This document shows positions 1 through 11,586 of a stretch of 64,000 nt of DNA, one piece after another. Below the pieces are notes generated by a model. That model was not told the DNA's origin. It was given only the letters and a program-made list of their open reading frames with translations, and did not search any database. How positions within the stretch are numbered: the stretch's first letter is position 1; every line of letters begins with the position of its first letter. The position numbers and the translations under genes are program-made. Source of the stretch: Leptodontidium sp. MPI-SDFR-AT-0119 (lineage: Eukaryota; Ascomycota; Leotiomycetes; Helotiales; Leptodontidiaceae); the NCBI GenBank assembly GCA_020726505.1, contig JAHLEZ010000014.1, positions 186,001-250,000 of the forward strand, in the 5' to 3' direction.

Positions 1-26
1 GCCACATAGGCCTGCCACGACCTCAT

Positions 27-970
27 ATGAAAGTCGATTTGCTTAAGGCACAAACCTATGCGACGTCTCGTCCAACTCTAGTCGCGCCTGATGAGCAGCT
101 TCAGCGGTCCAGCTTTGCTGATCATGAGCTGTCTCTAGAGAAGGCGACGATAAAGTCGACCAAAAAACGGTACCGCACCCCGGAACCTACGGCGAATAAG
201 GAGATGCAATCTGTAGAGGCGTATAAAACCAGCGCCATACGAGGCTTTGTATTCAGAATGGAATCGCCATGGGATTGGTATTGAGAGGTCCTCCAGCTTG
301 ACCGGAATGGCTCCATCACGGGGGCAGAACGAAAAGCGCCGCAGTCTGGTCTTGGTGCTATTAAAGTGTTTCCCTCAACCGCCGCTGAGAAGACACTTGA
401 AAGGCACCAACTCCCCGTACTTGGCGCCTTTACTACCGATAAATCCCTCTACATTATCCTCGAACACTCGCCGATCTCTCTTGAGCAAATCGTTCAAGGG
501 GCTATATATCCCACGGAGTGGCAGCTCGCAGCTATCCTAAAATAAGTACTATTGTTCCCGTACCGTGCTACACTCGCTGACATAGGGCACTCAAGATCCT
601 TTGCGCTTTAGTATATCTCGAACGTGAGAAATTTGAACATGGGTCTCTTAACCGCTCGAATATCCTTCTTAGTTCCCAGGGCAGTATTAAAATTGGTTAG
701 TCGGCAATCGATCTGGGAGCTTCGCTGCTGACAAAACCAGCAAACCAACAATGCTGTAAAACCGTTAATGGGACGGGCGAGCCTCGAGATGTGAGAGCCC
801 TTGGTCTAATTACGATGGAGTTAATGCAAAAATATACCAAGGACGACGGAGCGATTGACGTAGATAATCTACATCGCTGGCCTTCTGATTGCGATGCCGT
901 CGCCTTCCTTTCCGAGACGATATCGGCCGCATCTGCACACGAACTACAGAATGTACGTAGTTCTCCTTCG
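27..970 (+). pseudogene. Decayed fungal protein-kinase-like gene
   Basis: Reading in one frame from 27 gives an N-lobe-like segment (GAIKVFP, then LYIILEHSPISLEQI and EWQLAAILK near 339-542). After a probable intron comes a catalytic-loop-like segment at about 598-690 (FEHGSLNRSNILL, SQGSIKI), and after a second probable intron a C-lobe segment (DVRALGLITMELMQKY, ending SAASAHELQ) at about 750-950. This resembles the fungal kinase-like family in which the HRD loop reads HGxLxxSNIL, so catalysis is doubtful even in intact relatives. The copy is broken: an in-frame TGA at 282-284 (explained by CGA->TGA), a TAA at 543-545 where the family has Gln (CAA->TAA), and a phase mismatch across the first intron. 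The 3' end after the C-lobe is missing. The family call rests on motif recognition. Confidence 0.6.
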
Positions 971-1324
971 TGACTAATGGAAGGCTAACCTGCAAAGCAT
1001 GCATTATTAAGACGTCGTACCCAGGAAGAAGATCTTCAGGGATTGATCTTTTCAGCTGAAGTCTCAGCACCGAGAGATTATTCCTGTCACCTTCCCGGCT
1101 GAGGAGCAGAGATGCAACCAGGTGAAAGTGTGCCTAAACTACAGGGCCTGCTAGACCGAACTTAAAATAAGTTTGCAGGGGTCCGGAAGCAAAAGTCGGC
1201 GGGCGCAGCGGAATCGCAGGGCGCCTGGCAGGGCGCCTGGCAGGGCCGATCCCAACGGGGGTAGTGTCGGACTGGCCGAATGACGTCCAAGGGTTCTCTG
1301 TTGGCCGAGTCTTACTAAGAGTGC
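971..1324. other. Non-coding spacer with short GC-rich direct repeat
   Basis: No coding signal seen. A 12-base unit, gggcgcctggca, occurs twice in a row near 1218-1241, followed by a partial third copy. Confidence 0.4.
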
Positions 1325-1604
1325 TACTCTCCCCCCCCTGGCTTGAATGTTAAATGTGAAGAAAACTGGACCGCGTGTGGGTAGTTTCTAGGGGTGTTTA
1401 TCCAATAACTATACTGTTTTTGAGCCTTAGCCAGGGTTTTGAAGCTCTCTCGAACCTTCTACAGCCACCCTTGCTTTTACAACAGGCCAATTTTTGGCTC
1501 GTGCTTCGAGATAGACAAGGACCTCTGGCCACTCACACTTTGAATATCAAGCCTCTGGCCCGCAAAAGTTGACATTTAACATTCAAGCCAGGGGGGGGAG
1601 AGTA
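1325..1604. mobile_element. MITE-like element with 33-bp perfect inverted arms and TA duplication
   Basis: The arms at 1325-1357 and 1572-1604 are exact reverse complements over 33 bases. Each arm is flanked outermost by TA, so the element proper is 1327-1602 (276 bp, starting CTCTCCCCCCCC) with a TA target duplication. That is the pattern of non-autonomous Tc1/mariner (Pogo/Fot) derivatives. The interior holds no credible coding sequence. Perfect arms argue for recent insertion or recent gene conversion. Confidence 0.75.
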
Positions 1605-2360
1605 ATACAGCACGACCCCCTGCTACTTCGGCGACGACTGTTTTTCCGCGGGCGGTGACTTGAAATGTCAGCGGTTAAGCAATAAGGAAAACGCGTACTT
1701 CTTTTAACGCGTACAATTATACGGCATCGTGATTTGAAAAATCATCCTTATAACACATATCCACGGATTCCACTTGATGTTACGATAGCACGTGAATAAG
1801 TGACGACTTGCCGGTGAATAGGCGTACAGGGGAATAGCTGGAGGACAGAGAACAAGGAAAAGCGACTGCGCTAGTCCCGATTAAGAAGACTAGCTAGCCC
1901 TGCGCCACCTCCTGTATTTATACTCGAGCTCCCTCTTACAGACAGCTCTCCTCTGCTCTTCGTCTTTTCTTCTAAATACCAGGCGTAGCCTTGGGTCCAA
2001 ATACAATAGACGTGAGACTGCGGTGCTTGCACTCAGCCGTCGTATCAGCCTTTGGTCAGCCGTAACACTTAACACTAAAATACGTGCTTTCTAGCCTATT
2101 ATATTATTATAGTTATCTTAGCCCTAGACGATGACTTAATTCTAATCCCGGGTACTTGGTATTAGTAATTATCAAAAGTCACTCTTTTTTAATATTAGTA
2201 TTCGCGATGCACTTTTAAGTACTAATACATTGATTTTAGTAGATGCAACCACTCTAATTTACTGCCGCAGTACTTACGGGGACATCGTGTTTTCTGCTAT
2301 AAAAACAAGGGGGGGTGGGGGGGTCGTCGCCGAAGTAGCAGGGGGTCGTCGTTGTATCAG
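1605..2360. repeat. Composite repeat bounded by 27-bp inverted arms
   Basis: Positions 1612-1638 and 2323-2349 are perfect 27-bp reverse complements (outer ends ACGACCCCC / GGGGGTCGT), and weaker similarity (ATACA..CGAC) extends outward from both arms. The span contains an LTR-like fragment and AT-rich DNA. It probably marks an older inverted-repeat element next to the TA-flanked MITE. No transposase is recognisable. Confidence 0.5.
1880..2067 (+). mobile_element. 3' fragment of LTR-like repeat family 1 (copy A)
   Basis: This stretch matches the 3' halves of the repeats at 11135-11436 and 19463-19932 (shared text such as GTATTTATACTCGAGCTC, then TTTTCTTCT, then GCCGTAACA at 2059-2067). The 5' half is absent. 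The CGTAACA end pairs with the TGTTACG start of the longer copies, as expected for an LTR, although similarity may continue a few bases beyond. Confidence 0.5.
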
Positions 2361-2435
2361 CACTCCTTCCTAACTGGATCAACCGATACGACAAGGGTGT
2401 TGCCGGGGTGACTGCTTCATACGGATACAGACCGA

Positions 2436-2507
2436 GGTCAGTCTCGTCAGCAACGGGCATATTATATGAAATAGGGTCAGTCTCGTCAGCAACGAGCATA
2501 TTATATG
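2436..2507. repeat. Two-copy direct repeat, period 39 bp
   Basis: GGTCAGTCTCGTCAGCAAC followed by GRGCATATTATATG occurs at 2436-2468 and again at 2475-2507, differing at one position. Function unknown. Confidence 0.7.
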
Positions 2508-2713
2508 GCGCCAGCCACTAATTCGGCCGAGCAGGATTTGATATTGCACACGTTCTTGGCGTCAGCAAGGAGAAGACTAAATAATGGAGGAGATAGAAGT
2601 GCTTATAGGCCACGAGTCATGGCCAAAGGGGATAAATGACTACATAACAGGCGACATGTCCCCGACGCCTGCTGCGAGGCGCAGAGGAAGGCCTCAACAA
2701 CTTCTCAGCAAAA

Positions 2714-5700
2714 ATGTTGGCAAAGATGAGAACGGCCTTTGCCACACTAGCCATACTAGCCACCTTAGCGGCCCGGGTGTTCGCCCAAGACCCCGGCAGC
2801 AACGCCACAGCCGACCCGGACCATCCCTACTCGTCCGTGTGGCTCTGGACCGCGCTTGGCGACTCTTTCTCGGCCGGCATCGGTGCCGGTGCCGAGTACG
2901 GCGGCGGGAGCGGAGACTGCCGCCGACGACAAGGCGCTCACGCGGTCCAGCTCAACCCGCTCATGTCCCCGTTTGTGCGGTTCAGCTTCCGGTCCTGCTC
3001 CAGCGCCAAGATAGACGACGTGCAGACGAAGCAGCTTCCCGAGCTCCAGGCGGACAACATCGCCGACCAGCACCTCGTCCTCCTATCCATCGGCGGCAAC
3101 GACGCCGACTTTGCCACACTCGTTGACGCCTGCATCACGCAAGCGTGGTACGGCAGCTGTGACAAGCGGCTGGCGGTAGCAAATGAAAATATCGATAGGC
3201 TGGCACCCAAGATTGAGAAGCTTTTCAAGAACATCGTGAGGGCGGTGAGAGATGCTGAAGGCAATCTAAACTTTCGCATGATTGTCACCGGTGCGTAATT
3301 TACCTTGTCCACAGAAGTAGCCCTGTCCGGTGACACAGAGAAGCAGACAGCTAATCGAGCGCAAAACGCCAGGATACCCGCGGTTTTTCAACTCGGAAAC
3401 AACGCTATGTAACACCCGCTCCATGGGGTTCTGGCCCCTCTGGAAACCGAAACTAACCCAGGAGCTCCGGCGCACAATCAACGGCCTCGTCGACAGAATG
3501 AACCACTATCTCGAGGCCAACGTAGAAATCGCCAACGAGGAGCTCGGCCGCGACCGTGTCTTCTACGTCGACCCCAACCCGGAGTTTGACGGCCACCGCT
3601 TCTGTGAAGAGGGCGTCATGGAGCCGGACGACTCGACCAACAGCCCCAGCTGGTTCTTTCTGCTCCGCGGCACCGATCGGGAGTCGGTCGTCGAGGATCC
3701 CGTGCAGCTCGTGCCCGACGAGTGCGACCGTCTTTTGGCACTGGAAAGCGTCACGCTGGGAGACGAGTGGGGCCGGCAGATGATGTGCGCCATCGGGAAG
3801 CACATGTCCGAGGGTATGATCCCGGAGCCGTGGGTGGGCGTTGACGGCACCGACCCAAACCAGCTGTTCCTGCCCGAGCAGTACGCCAAGTTCTTCCACC
3901 CAAAAACGGCGGGCCATGCGGCCTACAAGCGGGCCATCATGCGGACGCTGCAGACGATCCAGGACCGTCCGCTCCGGGCCGCGACCGTCATGCACCGCGG
4001 GACCCCCGAGCAGTTTGCGGAGCTGAGGGACTCGTTCGGAACGAACCCTTTCAACCCCGTACGGGTCCTACAGCAGGATGGTATCGATGTCAGAGGGTTC
4101 CTTACTTGGATGACGGTGGATACTGCCGTGGCCGTGAAGGCGAGCCGGTCAGACGTGCTGGGCGTCAGCTACGAAGACGAGTCCATGACGCGGGATTCCG
4201 TCGCGGGGAGGGAGCCGACGTTCCCTTCCAAGAGTCGTCGATCCCGAGTTCCTGCTGGGCAAGAGCAGGTCGCAAAACAGGTGCCGGAGCGACGTGCCAC
4301 ATTTGTTCGTCGTGCAGACGGCGACGGCGGCGTGAGCGCTTTGGCACAGGAACCTGTCACAAACACCAATCTCGACATGCAGTATGCCATCGTGCCAGAG
4401 CGGGAGTGGCATTTGAATATGATCTCAACCCCTCCGGCGTTCCCTCCGGAAGATGCCACGCAGCAGGATCGACTGTACTTTAAGTATCCGGGATATGTAT
4501 ATGACCCCAACGCCGGCGATGATGTCGCCGTGTACTCTATGGATATGGGAGCGAATCTGGACCATCTGGTGCGTAGTTCCCCGTGCAGTGGTTTGGGGAT
4601 CTGGGCCTGTCTTTTGACACTAACTTGAAAAAATCCTAGACCCTGAAGGGGAGAGTCGGCTCAACATTCGTTGCTGGAAACTGGCCTCAGGGAGACGGGA
4701 AACTGGGTAGGTGAAGCCAGGAATGAATGACCTCGCAGGTCTTATATCCCCACCCCTCCCATGTTGTCGCTGACGCGGGTTTGGCCCAGATCACGGAACC
4801 TGCATGGCAAGCTTGACGTCGGGGTCAACAGTCGGTGTCAACCGGGGCGGCACCATCAATATCGTCAAGTATTTGCACAACGGGCAGTTGGCATCAATCA
4901 CCCGCGCAGATATGCTGCTAGAGTCCCTGCTGTGGATTCTGAAGGATGTGAGGGACAAGGGCAAGCAGAAAAGAGCTGTCATCAGCTTCTCGACAGGTGA
5001 GAAATACAGCCGCGCTTCTGTTTCCTTTGCCCAGTCTTAACGAATTACCACACAGGCATCCCCTCAAACTTGTTTTGGGACAAGTCCGGCATCGACACCG
5101 GCGACCTGCGAACATCGGATCCCTGGTTCTTCATGCTTCCCCTCCTCCACGCCGAAAATGTCATCGTCGTAACCCCGGCAGGCAACAGTGGGTTGCCGGA
5201 GACCCTAGAATACATGCTCGCGGAGACTCCTCGCCGATATGCCCTGGACACGGATGAGCCCCGCATCGTCGTCGTCGGGGCAGTAGACGCAAACGGGGTG
5301 GAGTGGCCTGGCTCAAATCGCTTCACGAGCATCATCGCGGCATGGGCGCCCGGCTTCCAGGTGTACTGCGCGTCGGGCAAGCCGAACGGGTACCTCAAAT
5401 CGGAAACGGGGACGTCGGTCTCGACGGCCATCACGAGCGGCATTATTGCCGGGTACCTCGACCGCGCCGACCTCCAGGCCCGACTAAACAGCGCTCCTAA
5501 TTTCCAGATCGGCGTCATCGAGCTGTTACGTGAGTTGGCCGAGGTTGCGTGGAACGGCACTTTTGGTACCCTTCCCGTCGTGAACACGTTCAACTATGTG
5601 CCATGCCAGCCGGTTGTGCCGGCGCGGAAGCGGAAGCGCCAGGATGACGGCGACGGCAACGGGGAGCTTGCTCCCTTCAAGGTGGTTCGGGATACGTCTA

Positions 5701-8700
5701 GCGTCCGGACAATTAGCCGCGTAAGTTTCCTGCTTTTCCCCCAGTCTTTTTTCCCCCATTTCTTTCCGCTTCTGTTTCCACATTCCCCCATTTTCTTTCT
5801 CTTTTTTTCTTCTTTTTCTTTACACGAGCGATAGAAACGCGAGATAGAGCGAGTAGGATAGGAATTTCTGATCTGATGTGAAAACAGCAAGAATGTATTA
5901 ACAACCAAGCAACCGCGACGGTCGACGAGTTTACTTATCGAGGCTGCTTCGACTTGACTCACCCGTTAGAGGGCGACGAGTCGGACCAGCCGAATCTTGC
6001 GAGTTGCGCTGCGTCCTGCAGGACTCGAACAGGCATCTACTACAGGTACTTTGCGATGGTGGGCAGGTACGTACAAGCCCTTCGACTTAGGAGCCCAAAG
6101 TTGCTTACTTATGCCAGGAAATGCACCTGCGGCAACCTCGAGCAGACGCAGGCCCCGCGTCTGCAGCACGAATGCAACTTGTTGTGTAACCAGGATTATA
6201 AGGGCGACGATGAGCATGGTTATCTGAACCGCGGAGAGGTCTGTGGAGGAAACTTTGCCGGACGGGGATCCCGCATGTCGCTCTACGGCCGCTCCACGCA
6301 AGCCATCGGCGGCGTCGACGGCTGGCGATATGACGGCTGCTTTGTCGATTCGGCGACGCAGCATGCCCTCACGGGGCCGCAGCAGACACTCACCGACATG
6401 ACGCCCGCGAGGTGCGCCGCCTTCTGCTGCAACTTCCGGTACTTTGGTGTCGGGAGCGGCAACCAGTGCTTCTGCGGCAACGAGCTCACGGCGGCCAAGA
6501 CATCCGACCTTGAGTGCGCCACTCCCTGTGCCGGCGCCGGCACTCTGCACTGCGGCGGCACCACCGAGCAACCACGACTCACCACCTACGAGCAGACGCT
6601 TTCTCCTGGCGGTCCTACCGCGTGTCTCGGGGCGCCGAACTGCGGGCTCGCCCCGGCCTCGTGCGACCTCGACAGCTGCAAGGGCGGCTTCAATACAACC
6701 GACGGGAAGCCGTACTGCCGCACCGACGCCATGGAGGGGTGCCCCTGTATTCCCTCCACTAAAAACTGCGGCACGCCGCAGTCGTGCGATGCCGGCGGCT
6801 GCGGCGGCACCTTTGACGTGGCGACGGGGAACGCGACGTGCAAGGAAAAGTACGCCACGTGCCAGTGCAAGCCCACGACGGCAACGTGCAGCCCCGCGGG
6901 ATCCCCGCTGCGGTCGTGCGACGACAACCACTGCAACGGTCACTTCAATGCCACTGACGGCAACGCCTACTGCTCCGATTTCTTCAAGGGCTGTCAGTGC
7001 CAAGCGACAAAAGCGCAGTGCGGCGCGCTGCAGCCGTGCGAGAAGGGCAACTGCAACGGCGGCTTCAACCTCACCGATGGCAAGGCGTACTGTCGGGACT
7101 TCTTCAAGGGGTGCGAGTGCGAGGCGACTACGCAAACGTGCGGAGTGCCGCAGAAGTGTACGAGCAATAACTGCGCTGGCAAGTTCAACGCCACGGACGG
7201 CATCGCGTATTGCTCCAACTTCTTCAAGGGCTGTCAGTGCGATGCCACTCCAGAAACCTGCGCCGCGCCACAGAGCTGTACCAAGGGCAACTGCGCCGGC
7301 AAGTTCGACATCAGCAACGGCAAGGCGTTCTGCACCAACTTCTTCCGCGGGTGCGAGTGCCTGGCCACGCCGGACACGTGCGGCGATGCGCAGAACTGCG
7401 ACTTCCACAGCTGTGCTGGCCGGTTCAACGCGACCGATGGCAAAGCGTACTGCACCAACTTCTTCAAGGGGTGTCAGTGCTTGCCCGGGGACACGCAGTG
7501 CGGCGACCCGCAGAGCTGCGACAAGGGGAACTGCGTGGGCAAGTACTCTCTGGACGATGGCAAGGCGTACTGCTCCAACTTTTACAAGGGATGCGAGTGT
7601 CTCGGCACGAAAACCACGTGCGGCGCCAAGGCTTCGTGCGAGGGCAGCAACTGCAATGGCCGCTTCGATGTATCCAACGGCAAAGCGTACTGTTCCGGCT
7701 GGTTTGAAGGGTGCGAGTGTCTAGCGGTGTCCAAGACGTGCGGAGCGCCACAGGACTGCGGGAAGAGCAACTGCGACGGCCACTTTGACCAGAGCAGCGG
7801 CATCGCCTACTGTTCCAACTTCTTTGCCGGATGCCGCTGCACTCCCAACGACGACACCTGCGGCAACCCGCAAAAATGCGAGACGGGCGGGTGTGACGGC
7901 GCGTACGTGGGCAACTCCAACGTCGCGCGGTGCAGAAACAAGTGGGCGGGGTGCAAGTGCACCCCGACTGCGGCAACGTGCGGCGACCCCAAGTCATGCG
8001 ACGACGGCGGCTGCGTGGGCAAATGGGACGACAACGGCGTCCCGCGATGCAGCAAGAACTTCAAGGGGTGCGTGTGTTTGGCCTCGGGCACCACGTGTGG
8101 CAATCCGGCGCGGTGCCAGAACAACAACTGCAACGGCGTTTACTCCGGAAACGGTTACGGGGTCTGTCTCGACGCCTTCGAGGGGTGCAAGTGTCTGCCG
8201 GACGCGGCGACCCCGGGCTTCTGCGACGCCACCATCGGATACCCGTCGTGCAGCGCCAGCAACTGCCAGGGCCAGCCGCGGACACCTGGCTCGTCCGTCG
8301 GGTCCTGCATGGTCGGCTCGACGGTCGGCTGCGCGTGTGCGGTGCCGAAACCATCGACGCCGCCCGCGCCGCCGAGCCCGCCGCCGTGCGAGCGCGACTG
8401 CCAGGACCTCATCGGGGTGATACGCTCCACCGAGGCGTCCATGGGCGGCATGTGCGCGCCGCCGCCGAGCGGCCTGACGTTCCCGGACAAGGGCACGTCG
8501 TCGAGCCGCATGGTCGACTGGTGGGTGCTCGGCAGCGTGGGCGACTGCTACCTCTCCATGGGCCACTCGAGCCCCGACCGCGGCTTCGACGGGCAGGTGT
8601 GCGTCACCACCCAGACGCAGGTCGACTTTGTGAACCAAAACGCGCTGGGGTGCCACTCGGCCAGCCAGTTTTTCCGCACCACCGGCGTCTTCTCGACCGA

Positions 8701-8794
8701 TCGCATGTCGGGCGGCCTGGTCTTTTGTCTGTCCAACGGCGCGAACGCGCCCCTGTGCGGCAGCTCGGATATGAACGGCGGAACCACTGTCTGA
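2714..8794 (+). CDS. Giant secreted SGNH hydrolase / subtilase / WSC / Cys-repeat protein
   Basis: Seven exons join in phase: 2714-3290, 3373-4568, 4640-4706, 4790-4996, 5056-5720, 5888-6066 and 6118-8794, giving 1,855 residues. An N-terminal signal peptide (hydrophobic 6-22) is followed by an SGNH/GDSL hydrolase with GDSFS (Ser51), GGND (127-130) and FHPKTAGH (about 367-374). A spacer leads to a peptidase S8 domain with VYSMDMG (Asp583), DHGTCMAS (His615), PAGNS (Asn726) and GTSVSTA (Ser803), so both active sites look complete. Two WSC-like Cys domains (about 920-1020 and 1033-1122), fourteen 40-residue Cys repeats (about 1139-1690), a Pro-rich linker and a Cys-containing C-terminal domain follow. 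The His motif appears only after splicing 4706 to 4790, which supports a single gene. Probable role: wall-associated or secreted ester and peptide hydrolysis, with WSC domains binding glycans. An alternative start is Met5. Sure of the domains, less sure that every transcript spans the 167-nt intron at 5721-5887. Confidence 0.85.
6660..8335 (+). repeat. Fourteen tandem 6-Cys repeats (about 120 bp each)
   Basis: Within the last exon of the giant secreted gene, about 40-residue units repeat 14 times with the pattern C-G-x-P-Q-x-C, x4, C-x-G-x-F, x3-x-G-x-A-Y-C, x4, F-K-G-C-x-C. Units 3-10 are most alike; units 1-2 and 11-14 are more divergent, which fits growth by internal duplication. Six cysteines per unit predict three disulfides and a rod-like extracellular stalk. 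I do not recognise the unit as a named domain. Confidence 0.85.
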
Positions 8795-11134
8795 TGGGAA
8801 GGGGAAGGCGAGCCGGGCATAATAAGTTGGGAAGTTGGTGCTGTTATGCAATGACTGCAGAAATGGTAATAGTGGCGAGCGGCAGCCTGCTCAGGGGCAG
8901 CACGACTAACTAGGGGAAAGGTGCGGGTATCTAGACTTATCTTAGGGAATGGAATGAGACTTGCTTGTACAATCATGAGCATGATGATGCTGAACTGCTC
9001 GGCGTAAGCGGGGGATCTGCAATGTCTAGCGGAAACTCCCACACGGGCACGAAAGGGATCATGCTGCAAAAGGTAGGGGCCGATTTCACATTCCGTCTTG
9101 TCAACGATAGGGCTCCAATCGTTGACGATAACAAGGAACATGGGAACCTGTCCAAGATCTGCGGTGTCACGTTGTCGAAGCTCGCCGTCAGCCGTCTTTG
9201 GCTAGCGTGTAAGGCCGGGCAGCTGCGGAAGGGATTAGTCAATGCTAATGTCCAATGTAATGTCTAGTGATCAGAACCAAAGGTGCCTCGGAAGCCAATA
9301 GTCGGCAGAAATGCGTGGATCTGAACACGCGACACTATCTCCCAGGACTACGCTCACATCACTCAAATCTGTGGATTATATAAGGCAGGTTGGCGCATGA
9401 GGTGACCAGAAGGCAACACTGGGGCCCAGACGGGTTACGAAGTTAGCTTTGCCAAGTTTTGCGGTCGTGGGCCGTAGGCACCGGTCGTACCACATACCTA
9501 CTGACATGAGCACCTTGAGTGCGATCTCCGAATCGATCAAGAGTAATCAAACCCTCCAGCCTGTGGTCTCGGGCAGGGGAATGGGAAAAGGAGGGAAAGG
9601 AAGGAAGGAGGTTGAGGTTCCTCACATCTTTGCTAGACCCAGTAGTGTTTTCGATCAAAAGCCATACAAATCATTCATTTTGCTTACAAATGCTCCAAGT
9701 CCTCGCCTCGCCTATACATTTACCTCTTTTGCCTATGGCCGATCGCCTTGAAAGTATTCCCATTAAACAGCGCCTTGCAACCGGTGTAATGCTACGGGCC
9801 GAGCCCTTTTCTTTGGCTTTTTAAATGCTTTCCCGTCTACTCTCTGAGAGACGGAAGTATCGTTACGTCGCGCGAAGCAAGACGGCTCCGTTCACTGTCG
9901 GCATCCTCCGGCACAGATGCAGCGTCATGGCTTAATTGGTCAGAGAGATGGTGGCTTCCTAATCCCTGTGAAAGTCCAGATTCCCCTGCCTCTGATTGCT
10001 GCGACCTGAATAGAGAGGATCTCCGGTAATAGTAATAGATAAGTGAGAGGGGATAACTGAGTCAATACAGTGGAACAGGTCTAAGCTAGGATAATAAGGA
10101 AGGATAGTTGTTTATATAACATTCACGAAGACGAAACGTTCCCCCCCTGTTGTTTTCGGTCAGATGCTTGGTAACCCCGCTCTTGCTGTGGACCAAAAGT
10201 CTTACCTTGCTCGGGGTGGAGGTAAATTAAGGTTGTACCTTACTTTACCTTATCCCGCTTATGCACCTATTAGTGACACGAGACGACACGAGCACTAATA
10301 AAGCACACGTACTAGCTAGTGTGTATGAGAGGATGCCTGAATTCTGCAGAACAGGTGGGGGAAAGATAAGGAACTCTTGCGCAAATCGGGAATCTTAGAC
10401 CCGAGTTAGTGCCACACGTACAAAGCTAAGCACCGATGACTGAAGCTCAAGTTGGAGTCTCACAGATCAATTCATATTAGCATGACGGATGCGTTGTAAC
10501 TGCTTGCATAAATCCAATGCATGATGTCTGCCTCCCCACAAGCTACTTAATATCTACAGCAGTAACATTACGAACCAGTCAGGTAAACTAAAGCTTAGTG
10601 TGCCTGAATTGGCTCGTTGAGTGGTAACTACTCTGAGGTATATAGCTGGAGTTGTCTGCTGGTACATCGAAGACTATATTCTGAGTTAAAAACGCCTCGA
10701 AGTGATTAATGTATAATTGTTGATTACACTCTGTTACCTATCCCTCCCGGTAATAAGTAACAACTTGGTAATCGTGGTGAGACTCGGTATACACAGTGCA
10801 AAGCTTTGGTTGCAGGTATGTATTTATTCAAGTCTAAGGAGCTACTCTAAGGTGTCGAAGAGAGCTCTATATAAGAGGCTCTCATCGTGGGCTAGTCCAG
10901 AATTAACTAGCGTCGAGTACTCCTTTTCGCTCCCTGCGTCCTGTAACCCCTGTTTTTGCCCGTCCTCCGTATTCACGTAGTTCCGTTAATTACGTGAATA
11001 TCATTATTCACACAGAATTAATTTTGTGTCTTTTAAATTTAAATATATTTATTAATAAAAATTACAAAACAAGTTCCCCTAAGCGAAAAGTTAGCTCTAG
11101 CTTTACCCTAAGAAAGGCTAGTACTTTTAGTAAG
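8795..11134. other. Gene-free intergenic DNA
   Basis: Only short, non-conserved reading frames are present. No RNA gene or convincing promoter was recognised. Composition becomes AT-rich from about 10,200. Confidence 0.5.
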
Positions 11135-11436
11135 TGTTACGACCTACGATGCGCCTCGTATTTTAACCGACACGGGCTTGTAGCATCGCTGGCTATGCGA
11201 CGGCGCTAAGCCCAATAGGGAAGACTAAGTGGCGAGCCTACGACGTATTAATGTAAATAGCGTTCGACTACGCTAGGCCTTATTAGGAGGGTCCTTTATA
11301 TATTTATACTTAAGCTCTCTCTTATAAATAACTCTCTTTTTCTCTTTATCTTTTCTTCTCGATTCTAAGTATAACTTTAGGCCTAAATATAAAGCTAAAG
11401 TTAACTCGCCGTATTAACCTTTTACTAGCCGTAATA
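11135..11436 (+). mobile_element. LTR-like repeat family 1 (copy B, AT-shifted)
   Basis: Begins TGTTACGACCTACGATGCGC and ends GCCGTAATA, where copy C at 19463-19932 ends GCCGTAACA. Compared with copy C it lacks an internal block of about 170 bp and carries many C->T/G->A differences (for example TACTTAAG for TACTCGAG), consistent with RIP. No flanking pol sequence is present, so it is a solo LTR or fragment. Confidence 0.6.
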
Positions 11437-11586
11437 TAAGAAAAGACTAATACCCCTTTATTATAAAGCGTTATATTTCACTTAGTCTTACATCTTGCTA
11501 ACGATTTAAGACGCTCTAATTAGTTGTTTACTTCTTTTTAGTATATATTACTCGAGGGCGAGTATGAATTTAAAGAGGGGGACGAA

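Noticed and set aside
5966..7408. 480-residue open frame on the minus strand opposite the WSC/Cys-repeat exon
   Set aside because: It is antisense to a strongly supported exon, follows the GC-rich codon pattern of the real strand and shows only low-complexity Ala/Arg/Val sequence.
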